Assembly (NCBI RefSeq): GCF_030160835.1
Contig: NZ_BSPC01000011.1
Span: forward strand, 62,001-126,000
DNA from: Labrys miyagiensis
GTDB lineage: Bacteria; Pseudomonadota; Alphaproteobacteria; Rhizobiales; Labraceae
Length of the DNA: 64,000 bases
Direction: 5' to 3'
The first letter of the stretch is position 1. Every line of letters begins with the position of its first letter. A program made the position numbers and the translations under genes. Positions 16,655 through 25,271 of the stretch are shown here, in pieces. The notes beneath the pieces were generated by a model. The model was given only the letters and a program-made list of their open reading frames with translations. It made no database searches and was not told the origin of the DNA.

Positions 16655-17878
16655 ATGAGCGCTATCAATCATTCCCAACGCTGGCTGTCCATCGTGGGCA
16701 TCGGGGAGGACGGCCTTGCGGGCCTTTCGCCGATCGCAGCCGCTGTGGTCGCCCAGGCGGAGTTGCTGGTCGGCGGCGCGCGCCATCTCGCCATGGTGTC
16801 GGCGGGATCGGCTGAGCGCCTGGCCTGGCCGCCGCTTCTCAGCGGTGCGATCGCTGAGATCGAGGCGGCGAGGGGCCGGCGCGTCGTGGTCCTGGCGTCG
16901 GGTGATCCCTTCCTCTGGGGCGTCGGCGTTACGCTGGCCCGCTCCATCCCGGCCGAGGAGATCGCCTGCTATCCCGCGCCGTCCTCCTTCGCGTTGGCTG
17001 CAGCCCGGCTCGGCTGGGCGCAGCAGGATTGTGCGCTGATCTCGCTGCATGGCCGCCCCCTCGAGACGCTGGTGCCGCATGTCCAGCCCGGCGCACGCAT
17101 CCTGGCACTGAGCTGGGACGGCAAGACTCCGGCCAGGGCTGCCGAGCGCCTCACCGCCATGGGCTTCGGCCCCTCGCGCCTCATCGTGCTGGAGCGCATG
17201 GGCGGGCCGAACGAGGTGATTCGTACGGCACGGGCCGATACTTTCGATCTCAGGGATGTCGACCCGCTGAACGTGCTGGCCATCGAGGCCATGCCAGGTC
17301 TGGAGGCGCGGCCTTTGCCGCTCACCGCCGGGCTGCCTGACGAGTTTTTCGAGAACGACGGCCAGCTCACCAAGCGTGAGATCCGGGCGGTGACACTCTC
17401 GGCGCTGCATCCGCTCAAGGGCGAGCTTCTGTGGGATATCGGCCTCGGTGCCGGCTCGATCGCCATCGAGTGGCTGCTGCGCCATCCCGCCAACCGCGCC
17501 ATAGGCATCGAGGAGAATGCCGAGCGTGGGGCGCGGGCGATCGTCAACGCCGTCAATCTGGGCACGCCGCACCTGCGCATCGTGCATGGCGCGGCCCCGG
17601 CGGCACTTGAGGGGCTGGAGGCGCCGGATGCCGTCTTCATCGGCGGCGGCGTGGGCGATGAAGCGGTGTTCTCGGCCGCCTGGGCCGCGCTGAAGCCGGG
17701 CGGCCGGCTGGTCGCCAATGCCATCACGCTGGAAAGCGAGCAGAGGCTGGCACAATATTTCGCCCGTCACGGCGGCAGCCTGATCCGTGTTTCCGTCGAG
17801 CGGCTCGTGCCCGTCGGCAGCATGCATGGCTGGCGGCCGGCCATGCCGGTGACGCAATGGAGCGTGGTGAAGCCATGA
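16655..17878 (+). CDS. cobL: Precorrin-6Y C5,15-methyltransferase (decarboxylating)
   Basis: Double methylation at C-5 and C-15 with loss of the C-12 acetate carboxyl, giving precorrin-8X. The 407-residue protein has both expected domains: an N-terminal tetrapyrrole methyltransferase ([16 protein letters not shown] near the start, [15 protein letters not shown]) and a C-terminal Rossmann methyltransferase with [16 protein letters not shown] near residue 260. The ATG at 16655 follows a GGGGA site; the longer open frame to 16583 has no support. Its stop overlaps the cobE start in ATGA. Confidence 0.96.
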   Translation: MSAINHSQRWLSIVGIGEDGLAGLSPIAAAVVAQAELLVGGARHLAMVSAGSAERLAWPPLLSGAIAEIEAARGRRVVVLASGDPFLWGVGVTLARSIPAEEIACYPAPSSFALAAARLGWAQQDCALISLHGRPLETLVPHVQPGARILALSWDGKTPARAAERLTAMGFGPSRLIVLERMGGPNEVIRTARADTFDLRDVDPLNVLAIEAMPGLEARPLPLTAGLPDEFFENDGQLTKREIRAVTLSALHPLKGELLWDIGLGAGSIAIEWLLRHPANRAIGIEENAERGARAIVNAVNLGTPHLRIVHGAAPAALEGLEAPDAVFIGGGVGDEAVFSAAWAALKPGGRLVANAITLESEQRLAQYFARHGGSLIRVSVERLVPVGSMHGWRPAMPVTQWSVVKP

Positions 17879-18261
17879 CCCGTATCGTCGCCGCCGGGCT
17901 CGGCTGCCGCAGGGACTGTCCTGGCGCGGAGATCGCCGCGCTCGTGCGCCTGGCGCTGGACGAGGCGGGCCTCGCGCCCGGCGATCTCGCCGGCCTGTTC
18001 GCCCCGGCCTTCAAGCAGGGCGAGGCGGGGCTCACCGCGGCGGCGGTCCTGCTCGGCGTGCCGCTGGTGCTGATGCCGGAGACGGCGATGAAGGAGGCCG
18101 AGCCACGGGCTGTCACGCGTTCCGAACGGGTGGTGGCCTTGACCGGACTCGGCAGCGTGGCCGAAACCGCGGCGCTGGCGGGGGCTGGACCGCGGTCGCG
18201 ACTCCTGCGCGCGCGCATTGCGAGCGCGCACGCGACCTGTGCCCTGGCCGTAAGCGAGTAA
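17875..18261 (+). CDS. cobE: CobE, CbiG C-terminal-domain cobalamin biosynthesis protein
   Basis: 128 residues matching the C-terminal domain of Cbi[22 protein letters not shown] at the start, [18 protein letters not shown] in the middle, [21 protein letters not shown] and [11 protein letters not shown] at the end. CobE is required for aerobic cobalamin synthesis in the classical Pseudomonas denitrificans pathway although its chemical step is not settled. It is coupled to cobL by a 4-bp overlap and lies 32 bases ahead of cobM. Confidence 0.92.
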   Translation: MTRIVAAGLGCRRDCPGAEIAALVRLALDEAGLAPGDLAGLFAPAFKQGEAGLTAAAVLLGVPLVLMPETAMKEAEPRAVTRSERVVALTGLGSVAETAALAGAGPRSRLLRARIASAHATCALAVSE

Positions 18262-18293
18262 GGATTCAGCGTGTTGCGCAGCGGAGCTTTTTC

Positions 18294-19055
18294 ATGACCG
18301 TGCATTTCATCGGCGCCGGGCCCGGTGCGCCCGACCTCATCACCGTGCGCGGGCGCGATCTGGTAGCGCGCTGCCCTGTCTGCCTCTATGCGGGCTCGCT
18401 GGTGCCGCCGGAGATCATCGCGCTGGCGCCCAGGGATGCCCGCATCGTCGACACCGCCCCGCTGACGCTCGATCTCATCATGGTGGAGATCGAGGCGGCG
18501 CACGCCAGGGGGCTCGATATCGCGCGCCTGCATTCGGGAGACCTGTCGATCTGGAGCGCGCTGGGCGAGCAGACGCGCCGCCTGCGGGCGCTGGACATTC
18601 CCTATACGATCACGCCCGGCGTGCCTTCCTTCGCTGCAGCCGCCGCCGCGCTCGGCAAGGAACTGACGCTGCCGGAGGTCGCGCAATCCGTGGTGCTCAC
18701 CCGCACCTCCGGCCGCGCCTCGGCCATGCCCGAGGGCGAGAGGCTGGAGGCCTTCGCCGAGACGGGAGCGACGCTGGTGGTGCATCTTTCCATCCACGCG
18801 CTCTCCCGCGTTGTGGCGGAAACCATGCCGCACTATGGCGCGGATTGCCCGGCGGCGGTGGTGTTCCGCGCGAGCTGGCCGGATGAGCGCGTGGTGACCG
18901 GCACGCTGGGCGATATCGAGGCGAAGATTGCCGCCGCCCCGATGGAGCGCACGGCGCTGATCCTGATCGGGCGCTCACTCGGCGCCGAGGATTTTCGCGA
19001 GAGTGCGCTCTACGATCCCGATTATCGCCGCCGCTATCGTGGTTTCGAGGGGTAG
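18294..19055 (+). CDS. cobM: Precorrin-4 C11-methyltransferase
   Basis: SAM-dependent methylation of precorrin-4 at C-11, giving precorrin-5. The 253-residue protein starts [20 protein letters not shown], followed by [30 protein letters not shown] and [23 protein letters not shown]-like blocks, diagnostic for CobM (here [16 protein letters not shown]). It is the last gene of the cluster. The next step, catalysed by CobF (precorrin-6A synthase), is not encoded in this window. Confidence 0.97.
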   Translation: MTVHFIGAGPGAPDLITVRGRDLVARCPVCLYAGSLVPPEIIALAPRDARIVDTAPLTLDLIMVEIEAAHARGLDIARLHSGDLSIWSALGEQTRRLRALDIPYTITPGVPSFAAAAAALGKELTLPEVAQSVVLTRTSGRASAMPEGERLEAFAETGATLVVHLSIHALSRVVAETMPHYGADCPAAVVFRASWPDERVVTGTLGDIEAKIAAAPMERTALILIGRSLGAEDFRESALYDPDYRRRYRGFEG

Positions 19056-19063
19056 GGGCGCTT

Positions 19064-19245
19064 CGGGTGCACGGGCATCCTGCCCGTTCTTCCTCTCCCC
19101 TAGAGCAAAACGCGTTTAGGCGTAAACGCTGCTTTGCACTAACTCCATGTTTCGACGCGTCTTTGCGATTCTTGCCGATTCCGCCAAATCGCAAAACGCT
19201 TTAAGCGCGATGGTTCCAAGAACGGGCAAGATGCGCGTGCACCCG
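19064..19245. repeat. Family D element with a family G element nested inside
   Basis: The outer arms cgggtgcacgggcatcctgc plus ccgttctt (19064-19091) and aagaacgggcaagatgcg plus cgtgcacccg (19218-19245) are those of family D. Between them lies a complete family G element (19101-19203). A simple family D copy without an insert is found at 20253-20335. Confidence 0.88.
19101..19203. repeat. Family G element, copy 1
   Basis: About 103 bp from tagagcaaaacgcg to caaaacgcttta. It aligns over its whole length to 63858-63962, sharing the central gtttcgacgcgtcttt and the stretch gattccg-caaatcgcaaaacg with scattered substitutions, including paired changes. Its ends resemble short inverted repeats. 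Confidence 0.88.
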
Positions 19246-19341
19246 GAGGCGACCGCAATCGAACAGGAATGTCGCGTTCAGGCTATTTGATGTCCTGAAT
19301 CCGGGCATTCTGCTAAAATCCTTCTCTGGTTGCGTCACGCC

Positions 19342-20250
19342 ATGACTTCCCGTCAGACTGCTCTCTATGGCGCCTTCCTGGCGCTGGCCGCTGGAACGGT
19401 GTTTTCCTTCGGCAGCCTCACGGTGCGTGTCTCGCCCAGTCTCGATGCCGTGCAATATCTGCTCTGGCGCAGCTTCGGCCTGTTGCCGCTGGTGCTGATC
19501 GTCGCCCTGCTCCAGGGCAAGTCACCACTTCGCCAGATGGTTGCCGGCGGCTGGCTCGGCCTCGGCGGTGCCGTCTGCATGACGGTGATGGCCGATCTCT
19601 TCATCTTCGCCATGAAGACGACCACCATCGCAAACGCCTTGCTGTTCTCCAGCGCCGCGCCCTTGATCGGCGCCATACTGGCGCGGCTAATCCTGAAGGA
19701 GCGCATCCTGATCTTCACCTGGCTCGGCATCGTCATCGGCATCGGTGGCCTGCTGATCATGACCTGGGGCGAGCTCGGCAGCGGCAATGCCATCGGCAAT
19801 CTCGCGGCCTTCGGCGTCGGCTTTGCCTATGGGCTCTATTCGATCATCGCGCGGGTGGGGCGCGACCGCGACATGTCCGGCGTGGTGATGGGCTGGGCGG
19901 TGATCACCATCATCACCTGCAGCCTGTTCATGCTGGCGACCGGTTCGAGCTTCGCCACACCGATGGTGGAGAACCTGGCCGCGATGCTGCATGGCGCGGC
20001 TTTCATTGGCGGCGGCATGTATCTGCTCAACACGGCCGCCCGCCATGTCGGCGCCGGGCGCCTGGTGCTGCTGGCGCAGACCGAGACGATCCTCGGGCCC
20101 GTCTGGGTCCTGCTCTTCTTCGCCGAGGTGCCGCGGCTGACCACCATCATCGGCGGCGCGGTGCTGCTGGCCGGTGTGCTGCTGTCGGCCTTTGCCCGCA
20201 GCGATGCTCCCGAGGACGAGACCGAGGTCGCGGCGCGGGCCTCAGTGTGA
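19342..20250 (+). CDS. DMT superfamily (EamA) transporter
   Basis: 302 residues with about ten hydrophobic segments in two EamA halves, typical of inner-membrane drug/metabolite exporters. The first half contains FSFGSLTVRVSPSLDAVQYLLWR, and the second a conserved GAAFIGGGMYLLNTAARHV-like helix and PVWVLLFFAEVP, the usual signature before the last two helices. The ATG at 19342 is preferred over the upstream TTG. The substrate is unknown. A second EamA gene follows on the opposite strand, with convergent 3' ends separated by a family D repeat. Confidence 0.85.
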   Translation: MTSRQTALYGAFLALAAGTVFSFGSLTVRVSPSLDAVQYLLWRSFGLLPLVLIVALLQGKSPLRQMVAGGWLGLGGAVCMTVMADLFIFAMKTTTIANALLFSSAAPLIGAILARLILKERILIFTWLGIVIGIGGLLIMTWGELGSGNAIGNLAAFGVGFAYGLYSIIARVGRDRDMSGVVMGWAVITIITCSLFMLATGSSFATPMVENLAAMLHGAAFIGGGMYLLNTAARHVGAGRLVLLAQTETILGPVWVLLFFAEVPRLTTIIGGAVLLAGVLLSAFARSDAPEDETEVAARASV

Positions 20251-20252
20251 AG

Positions 20253-20335
20253 CCGGGTGTACGGGCATCCTGCCCGTTCTTGAACCGCCACGCTTGATGA
20301 GAAGGAAGAACGGGCAGTATGCCCGTGCACCCCGG
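20253..20335. repeat. Family D palindromic element, simple copy
   Basis: The arms ccgggtgtacgggcatcctg plus cccgttctt and aagaacgggcagtatgcccg plus tgcacccc flank a spacer of about 25 bp. It sits between the convergent ends of the two EamA transporter genes. Confidence 0.9.
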
Positions 20336-20341
20336 GCGCTC

Positions 20342-21229
20342 TCAGCGCCTGGAGACGCGCAGCCCGTCGATGACGTGCCAGACCACCGCGCCGAAGACGA
20401 TGGTGCCGCCGATGATCGCGGCCTGGCCAGGGTTCTCCGCGAAGATCAGATAGACCCAGAGCGGGGAGAGCACCACGTCGAGCGTGGTGATCAGGCCCGA
20501 TTCCGCGGCCGGGATCTTGCGGGCGCCGGCGAGGAACATGAAGAAGGCCAGCGGGATCGAGGTGAAGGCGAAGACGGCCAGCACCAGCCAATCGAGCTGC
20601 GTGGCATGGCCGGGCGAGGCGAAGGGCAGGCCGATCAGTGCCGTGAACAGGCAGCAGAACAGGTTCACCGGCAGCATTTCGAGCCCCGGCCGTGCCCGCA
20701 CGATCACCGCCACGGTGGCGAAGGAGAGCGCCATGCCGAGCGCCATGCCGTCGCCGAGCAGATGGCCCGAACCGAAGGAGCCGGAGACCATGACGATGAC
20801 ACCCACCAGCGCGACCAGCGCGGCGACCAGGGTCTTGAGCGGCACGGCTTCGCGCATGATCATCCAGGCCAGGCCCGCCGCCCAGAAGGGCGTGGTGGCA
20901 TAGATCACCGAGACATTGGCGATGGTGGTGTGGAAGAGCGCGCCGACATAGAACAGCATCGACAGAGAGGCGCAGGCCGCCACCCCCACCCCGAACCAGC
21001 CGATCGAGCGGATTGCCTTGAGGCTGTCGCCGCGATGCATGGCGATGAGGCCGACCAGCATATAGACCGCGCCGACCGCCGCCCGCATGCTCACCGTGGT
21101 CCATTCGTCGACCGTCAGCAGGCGCGCGAAGATGCCGCTGATGCTCCAGGCCACCGCCGAGGCGGCAACCAGGAAAACGCCGAGACGATGGTTGGATCGG
21201 ACGGCGGCGGAATCGGCGATGGCGGACAT
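20342..21229 (-). CDS. DMT superfamily (EamA) transporter, second copy
   Basis: 295 residues with ten predicted membrane segments and two EamA repeats (SAVAWSISGIFARLLTVDEW in the first; FTSIPLAFFMFLAGARKIPAAE and PLWVYLIFAENPG in the second). It is not closely similar to the neighbouring transporter, so it is not a recent tandem duplicate. ATG at 21229. Substrate unknown; export of amino acids or other small metabolites would be typical for the family. Confidence 0.85.
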   Translation of the reverse strand: MSAIADSAAVRSNHRLGVFLVAASAVAWSISGIFARLLTVDEWTTVSMRAAVGAVYMLVGLIAMHRGDSLKAIRSIGWFGVGVAACASLSMLFYVGALFHTTIANVSVIYATTPFWAAGLAWMIMREAVPLKTLVAALVALVGVIVMVSGSFGSGHLLGDGMALGMALSFATVAVIVRARPGLEMLPVNLFCCLFTALIGLPFASPGHATQLDWLVLAVFAFTSIPLAFFMFLAGARKIPAAESGLITTLDVVLSPLWVYLIFAENPGQAAIIGGTIVFGAVVWHVIDGLRVSRR

Positions 21230-21323
21230 GGGGGAACCTGTGAGTTGCTCCGCACCATCGTGGTTTCCAGTGATTTCTTCAAGGTGGGTTATCTATCTTC
21301 ATCGACAAGCAAAACTTGATGAT

Positions 21324-21470
21324 CCTGGGAGCGCGGACATCCCGTCCGCTCTTGAAACGTTTCGGCTGAAAAATAGGGCAGCATCGTTTCCGGTTGCGGA
21401 ACTGCAAAGAGCGGCGCCCTATCCGCCAGCGCAACGTTTCAAGAGCGGACGGGATGTCTGCGCTCCCAGG
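21324..21470. repeat. Family A palindromic element upstream of the carnitine dehydrogenase gene
   Basis: The left arm begins cctgggagcgcggacatccc and ends gctcttgaaacg; the right arm reads cgtttcaagagcggacggga and ends tgtctgcgctcccagg. The spacer holds an inner inverted pair tagggc...gccct. It lies in the promoter-side gap of the downstream plus-strand gene. Confidence 0.9.
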
Positions 21471-21558
21471 CTTGTCGCGATCCGCATCACTCATGTCGCG
21501 CCATGCAAAGGCGGCGGCGGCTTTGCCCTGTCTATTCGCGTCGACAGGGAGGAACATC

Positions 21559-22512
21559 ATGGCCAGGACATTCGCGATTGTTGGAACGGGCGTCATCGGC
21601 GCCGGCTGGGCGGCACGGGCGCTTGCCCATGGCCTGGATGTCGTGGCTTTCGATCCCGCGCCGGGGTCTGAGGCCAAGCTGCGCGCCGCCATCGACAATG
21701 CCTGGCCGGCGCTGGAGAAGCAGGGTCTGGCCGAAGGCGCCGACCGCAAGCGCCTGAGCTTCGCCAGGACGATCTCGGATGCCGTCGGCCGCGCCGATTT
21801 CATCCAGGAGAATGCGCCCGAGCGCGAGGAACTGAAGCAGAGCCTGCTCGCCGAGATCGACGCCGCCGCCAAGCCCGGCGCCATCATCGGCTCGTCCACC
21901 TCGGGCCTGCTGCCGAGCCGCCTGCAGGCCAAGATGGCCAATCCCGGCCGCCTCGTGGTCGGCCATCCCTTCAATCCGGTCTATCTCCTGCCGCTGGTCG
22001 AAGTGCTGGGCGGCAAGCAGACCACGCCGGAAACGGTGGAAGCGGCCAAGGAATTCTACACCTCGATCGGCATGCGCGCCCTGCATGTGCGCGTCGAGAT
22101 CGAGGGCTTCATCGCCGACCGTCTGATGGAGGCGCTCTGGCGCGAGGCGCTCTGGCTGGTGAATGACGGTGTCGCCACCACCGAGGAGATCGATGCCGCG
22201 GTGGTCTATGGCTGCGGCCTGCGCTGGTCGCTGATGGGCACCTTCCTCACCTTCCATCTCGCCGGCGGCGAGGGCGGCATGCGCCACATGCTGCACCAGT
22301 TCGGCCCGGCCCTGAAGCTGCCCTGGACCAAGCTGGTGGCGCCGGAACTCACCGAAGAGCTGATCGATCGCGTCGCCGATGGCTGCGAGCACCAGGCTGC
22401 CGGCCGCCCGATCAAGGAATTGGAACGCCGCCGCGACGATTTCCTCATCGAGGTGATGGCGCTGGCAAAGAAATACTGGCCCGAGGCCGAAGGGCTGGAG
22501 GGAAGGATCTGA
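21559..22512 (+). CDS. L-carnitine 3-dehydrogenase-like 3-hydroxyacyl-CoA dehydrogenase family protein
   Basis: NAD-dependent oxidation of L-carnitine to 3-dehydrocarnitine is the best-fitting role. The 317-residue protein has the Rossmann loop [13 protein letters not shown] at 7-19, [27 protein letters not shown] with the family histidine, and a C-terminal half rich in aromatic residues ([36 protein letters not shown]) typical of carnitine dehydrogenases. A GGAGG site precedes the ATG. The next gene encodes the thioesterase that accompanies it in carnitine operons (cdhA-cdhB order). The dehydrocarnitine-cleaving CdhC is not adjacent. Confidence 0.85.
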   Translation: MARTFAIVGTGVIGAGWAARALAHGLDVVAFDPAPGSEAKLRAAIDNAWPALEKQGLAEGADRKRLSFARTISDAVGRADFIQENAPEREELKQSLLAEIDAAAKPGAIIGSSTSGLLPSRLQAKMANPGRLVVGHPFNPVYLLPLVEVLGGKQTTPETVEAAKEFYTSIGMRALHVRVEIEGFIADRLMEALWREALWLVNDGVATTEEIDAAVVYGCGLRWSLMGTFLTFHLAGGEGGMRHMLHQFGPALKLPWTKLVAPELTEELIDRVADGCEHQAAGRPIKELERRRDDFLIEVMALAKKYWPEAEGLEGRI

Positions 22513-22514
22513 TC

Positions 22515-22601
22515 CCCGGGTGCGCGGACGTCCCTTCCGCTCTTCCTTCTATCCAGCACGAATCGTTTCCAAGATGCGGACGGGACGTCCGCGCACCCGG
22601 G
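22515..22601. repeat. Family A variant element (gggtgcgcgg type)
   Basis: An interrupted palindrome with ends cccgggtgcgcggacgtccc and gggacgtccgcgcacccggg around a short AT-richer centre. The same variant occurs at 56988-57074. It lies between the carnitine dehydrogenase gene and the thioesterase gene without separating their strand order. Confidence 0.9.
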
Positions 22602-22608
22602 AATTAAT

Positions 22609-23073
22609 ATGCATCTCATCGACGAAACTGTCCGCCCGGAATGGATCGACTATAACGGCCACCTCTATGACGGTTACTACGCCGTCATCTTCGCCAAGGC
22701 GATCGACGAATTCCTCATCCGGGTCGGCCTCACGCCAGCTATGCGCGAGAGCACGCGCCATACCATCTACACGATGGAGACCCATGTCCGCTTCCTGTGG
22801 GAAGTGAAGCTCGGCACGCCCGTGAGCGTGACCTGTCAGGTCCTGGACCTCGACGCCAAGCGCGTGCGGGTGTTCCTGTCGATGCACGACAAGGTCCGCA
22901 ACATCGCGGTGGCGACCTCCGAGCAATTGCTGATGTCGATCGACCAGGCCGGCGAGGCGCATTCGGCGCCCTGGCTGCCGGAGAGCGCCCGCATCCTGGA
23001 GGGGCTGCGGCAGGAGCATGCCGCCCTGCCGGTGCCGAAGGATGCAGGGCGCAGCATCGCCATCAAGCGATAG
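22609..23073 (+). CDS. Thioesterase of carnitine catabolism (hot-dog fold, CdhB-like)
   Basis: 154 residues of the 4-hydroxybenzoyl-CoA thioesterase class. The N-terminal PEWIDYNGHLYDGYY carries the catalytic D14 in the D-x-N-G-H context, and METHVRFLWEVKLGTPVSV forms the central helix-strand region. In carnitine operons this enzyme hydrolyses betainyl-CoA released from dehydrocarnitine. It follows the dehydrogenase gene after a repeat, in the same orientation, which supports the assignment; substrate preference is inferred from this context. Confidence 0.82.
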   Translation: MHLIDETVRPEWIDYNGHLYDGYYAVIFAKAIDEFLIRVGLTPAMRESTRHTIYTMETHVRFLWEVKLGTPVSVTCQVLDLDAKRVRVFLSMHDKVRNIAVATSEQLLMSIDQAGEAHSAPWLPESARILEGLRQEHAALPVPKDAGRSIAIKR

Positions 23074-23074
23074 A

Positions 23075-23926
23075 TCAGTCTTTGAGCCGGAGAAAGTCGT
23101 CGATCGCCTGCGTGTTCGCCTGCGGACCCTCATAGTCGTCAGCAATCGTCTCGTAGAAGTCGGCGAGCGCTTGATAGAGCCGCGCGCTGGCCGGGTCGTC
23201 GCCGGCGAAGGCCGCGATCTCGCGCATCTCCGCCACCCAGCGATAGGCCTTCGGATACATGTCCGGCAGCGATTTGCCGAAGCGCTGCAGCAATTGCGCC
23301 TGGCTGAGGCCGAGTTCCTTGTGAAGCGAGGCGGCGGCTCCTCCCCGCACTGCGGCAAGAATCATGGCGGCAGCGATGCCGGTAAGGCCCTTGGTGATGC
23401 CGGCATAGGACATCTTCAGCGCCGAGGCGGTGCCGATGGGGCCTTCCATCACCACCGTCTGCAACCCCACGTCATTGAGAGCGTCGAGCTCGAGCGCCGG
23501 TGTGCCGGACATGTAGAAGGTCGGGCCTGCACCCCCGGGAACCGGAGGGCCGCCGATGATCCCGGCATCCGCGAAGGGAGCACCGCTTGCCTCAATGACA
23601 CCGGCTACCCGGGTAACCGTTTCGACGCTGACCGCATTGCAATCGACGAAAATAGGCTTGCGATGGCTCTGTCTGAGGAGAGGAGCAATGGTTTCGGCAA
23701 GCGGAAGCGCCTGCGCCGGCGGAACGATGGAAAATATAATGTCCGCTTCGACGAGCCGTGTCGGCTCGACGCCGATCATGCCCGCGTCGTCAGCTCGCCT
23801 TCGCGACTCCACGCTCCTCCCCTCCAGCAGGGTCGTGACGCGAATGCCATGTTCGAGCAGGCGGCGCGCGACGGCGCTTCCCATCGCGCCCGGTGCAATG
23901 ATGGCGATCTCCCGAAACATGGTCAT
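23075..23926 (-). CDS. NAD(P)-dependent dehydrogenase, 6-phosphogluconate-dehydrogenase-like with DUF1932 C-terminus
   Basis: 283 residues with an N-terminal Rossmann domain (IAIIAPGAMGSAVARRLLEHG near 7-27) and a helical C-terminal DUF1932 domain (SALKMSYAGITKGLTGIAAAMI and GKSLPDMYPKAYRWVAEM). The conserved lysine of beta-hydroxyacid dehydrogenases appears in LKMSYAG. ATG at 23926 or at 23920; the latter has better spacing to GGAG. It runs convergently with the thioesterase gene, with the 3' ends one base apart, and heads the same way as the demethylase cluster upstream. Substrate unknown. Confidence 0.82.
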   Translation of the reverse strand: MTMFREIAIIAPGAMGSAVARRLLEHGIRVTTLLEGRSVESRRRADDAGMIGVEPTRLVEADIIFSIVPPAQALPLAETIAPLLRQSHRKPIFVDCNAVSVETVTRVAGVIEASGAPFADAGIIGGPPVPGGAGPTFYMSGTPALELDALNDVGLQTVVMEGPIGTASALKMSYAGITKGLTGIAAAMILAAVRGGAAASLHKELGLSQAQLLQRFGKSLPDMYPKAYRWVAEMREIAAFAGDDPASARLYQALADFYETIADDYEGPQANTQAIDDFLRLKD

Positions 23927-24004
23927 CCTCTCCGGCTGCGCCCCGCCGAACCGTATGTAGGATGAATCGACCCGTTGTCGATTTTAAGATGGGCGGGGCG
24001 GTGG

Positions 24005-24113
24005 CTGGGAGCGCGGACGTCCCTGCGACACTCGAAGAGTGTCGGACGATCCGCTCTTGAAAACGAATCGTTCTGTGACTGAGGAAGAGCGGACGAGACG
24101 TCCGCGCTCCCAG
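24005..24113. repeat. Family A element with a short hairpin inserted in one arm
   Basis: The left arm is split by the palindrome cgacactcgaagagtgtcg (24028-24045), while the right arm is the plain form ending acgtccgcgctcccag. The element ends directly against the stop codon of the demethylase gene at 24114. The related copy at 48127 carries the hairpin in both arms. Confidence 0.88.
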
Positions 24114-25154
24114 TCAGTCCGGCCACCCTCCCGGGCTCGTCTCCGCGCCGTCGTCATAGCGAGACAGCCACTCCACGGCCATGTCGCGATAGCGCGTCAG
24201 GCCCTTGTAGTCGACCAGCTCAGGCGGCAGCGTCTTCAGCACCCGCGGCAGGCGGCGGCCCCATTTGGGTACGGTCACCAATTCCTCCAGCTTGATCAGG
24301 TAGCAGCGGATCGGGAAGACGATGGCGTTGGAGCGCGGCAGGCGGAAGAAGCTCTGCAACTCCACGCGCAGATGCAGCTTGTTGCCGATATTCTCGGGGG
24401 TCAGCGTGGCGCGGTCGGTGCCCCATTTGTGATAGTTCTCGGGCGAGGTGTCGAGGCGGGGATTGACCGTCATCGTCCAGTTGAGGCGGCGCACCGGCGA
24501 GCCCTGGCGCAGGTTCAGCATGAATTTCAGCGCCCGTTCGAACACGCCGAGCTGATGGGCGAGCGGCACCGGGCCATGCCATTCCATGAAGTTCATGCCG
24601 ATGTCGAAATCGAGCGACCAGTCGGCCTGGGTGGTGACGATGCCGGCATCCATCCACAGATTGCCGTCGCGCTGGTCGAGCAGGCAGAAATCGCCTTGGG
24701 ATTGCCTGGTGATGTATTCCATCGGCCCGTAGGGCAGTGTCGAGACATCGCCGAAGGTGAACTTATCGTCGATGCCGAGCGGCCGGTTGATCCAGTGCCA
24801 TTTGTCGCCGTCGCGCGTCAGCGAGAAATGCTCGGGATAGGAGGTCGACTTGCACTCCATCAGGAGTTCCAGGAGGTCCCAGCCCGCCAGCGTCATGTGC
24901 GGCAGCGACTGGCAGCGCAGCGGGTCTTCCTTCAGCACCAGTGCGCGGTCGGCCATCTCGGAGACGTAATGCTCGTCGACATCGATGGGATGCTCATAGA
25001 CCGAGCCCTTCGGTCCGGACACATGCGGCTCGATATTGACCGCATACATGTAGCTGTCCTTGTCGAAGGGAAAAGGAAAACGCCGGATCGCCGCCGGGCT
25101 GTTGCGGAAGGTGAAATCGTCGCGGAAGGTTTCGTGGCGGAATTCGATACCCAT
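24114..25154 (-). CDS. Heme-dependent oxidative N-demethylase catalytic subunit (DUF3445)
   Basis: 346 residues of the family known from the Pseudomonas mendocina heme-dependent oxidative demethylase, which removes a methyl group from dimethylamine with oxygen. Conserved blocks visible are FPFPFDKDSYMYAVNIEPH near the start, LVLKEDPLRCQSLPHMTLAGWDLLELLM, NFMEWHGPVPLAHQLGVFERALKFM and LRVELQSFFRLPRSNAIVFPIR. The ATG at 25154, behind AAGGAA, is chosen; the open frame to 25226 only reads a repeat. The reductase and DmmA-like genes are directly upstream on the same strand. Whether the substrate here is dimethylamine or a larger N-methyl compound such as dimethylglycine is open. Confidence 0.87.
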   Translation of the reverse strand: MGIEFRHETFRDDFTFRNSPAAIRRFPFPFDKDSYMYAVNIEPHVSGPKGSVYEHPIDVDEHYVSEMADRALVLKEDPLRCQSLPHMTLAGWDLLELLMECKSTSYPEHFSLTRDGDKWHWINRPLGIDDKFTFGDVSTLPYGPMEYITRQSQGDFCLLDQRDGNLWMDAGIVTTQADWSLDFDIGMNFMEWHGPVPLAHQLGVFERALKFMLNLRQGSPVRRLNWTMTVNPRLDTSPENYHKWGTDRATLTPENIGNKLHLRVELQSFFRLPRSNAIVFPIRCYLIKLEELVTVPKWGRRLPRVLKTLPPELVDYKGLTRYRDMAVEWLSRYDDGAETSPGGWPD

Positions 25155-25177
25155 TTTGGCGTTCCTTGTGAGAGGTT

Positions 25178-25254
25178 CCTGGGATCGCAGGCTTCCAGCC
25201 TGCATCTTGAACCGCTTGCGTTGCAAAGAGCAGGCTGGAAGCCTGCGGTCCCAG
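25178..25254. repeat. Family B palindromic element, complete copy
   Basis: The arms cctgggatcgcaggcttcca plus gcctgcatcttgaa and the complementary gcaggctggaagcctgcggt plus cccagg flank a short loop. A stray ggtcccagg fragment follows at 25262-25270. It separates the reductase gene from the heme subunit gene of one operon. Half copies occur at 9721 and 45459. Confidence 0.9.
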
Positions 25255-25271
25255 GGAAGGCGGTCCCAGGA

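Noticed and set aside
25155-25226. N-terminal extension of the heme demethylase subunit
   Set aside because: It is encoded by the family B repeat and lacks a ribosome site, whereas the ATG at 25154 has one.
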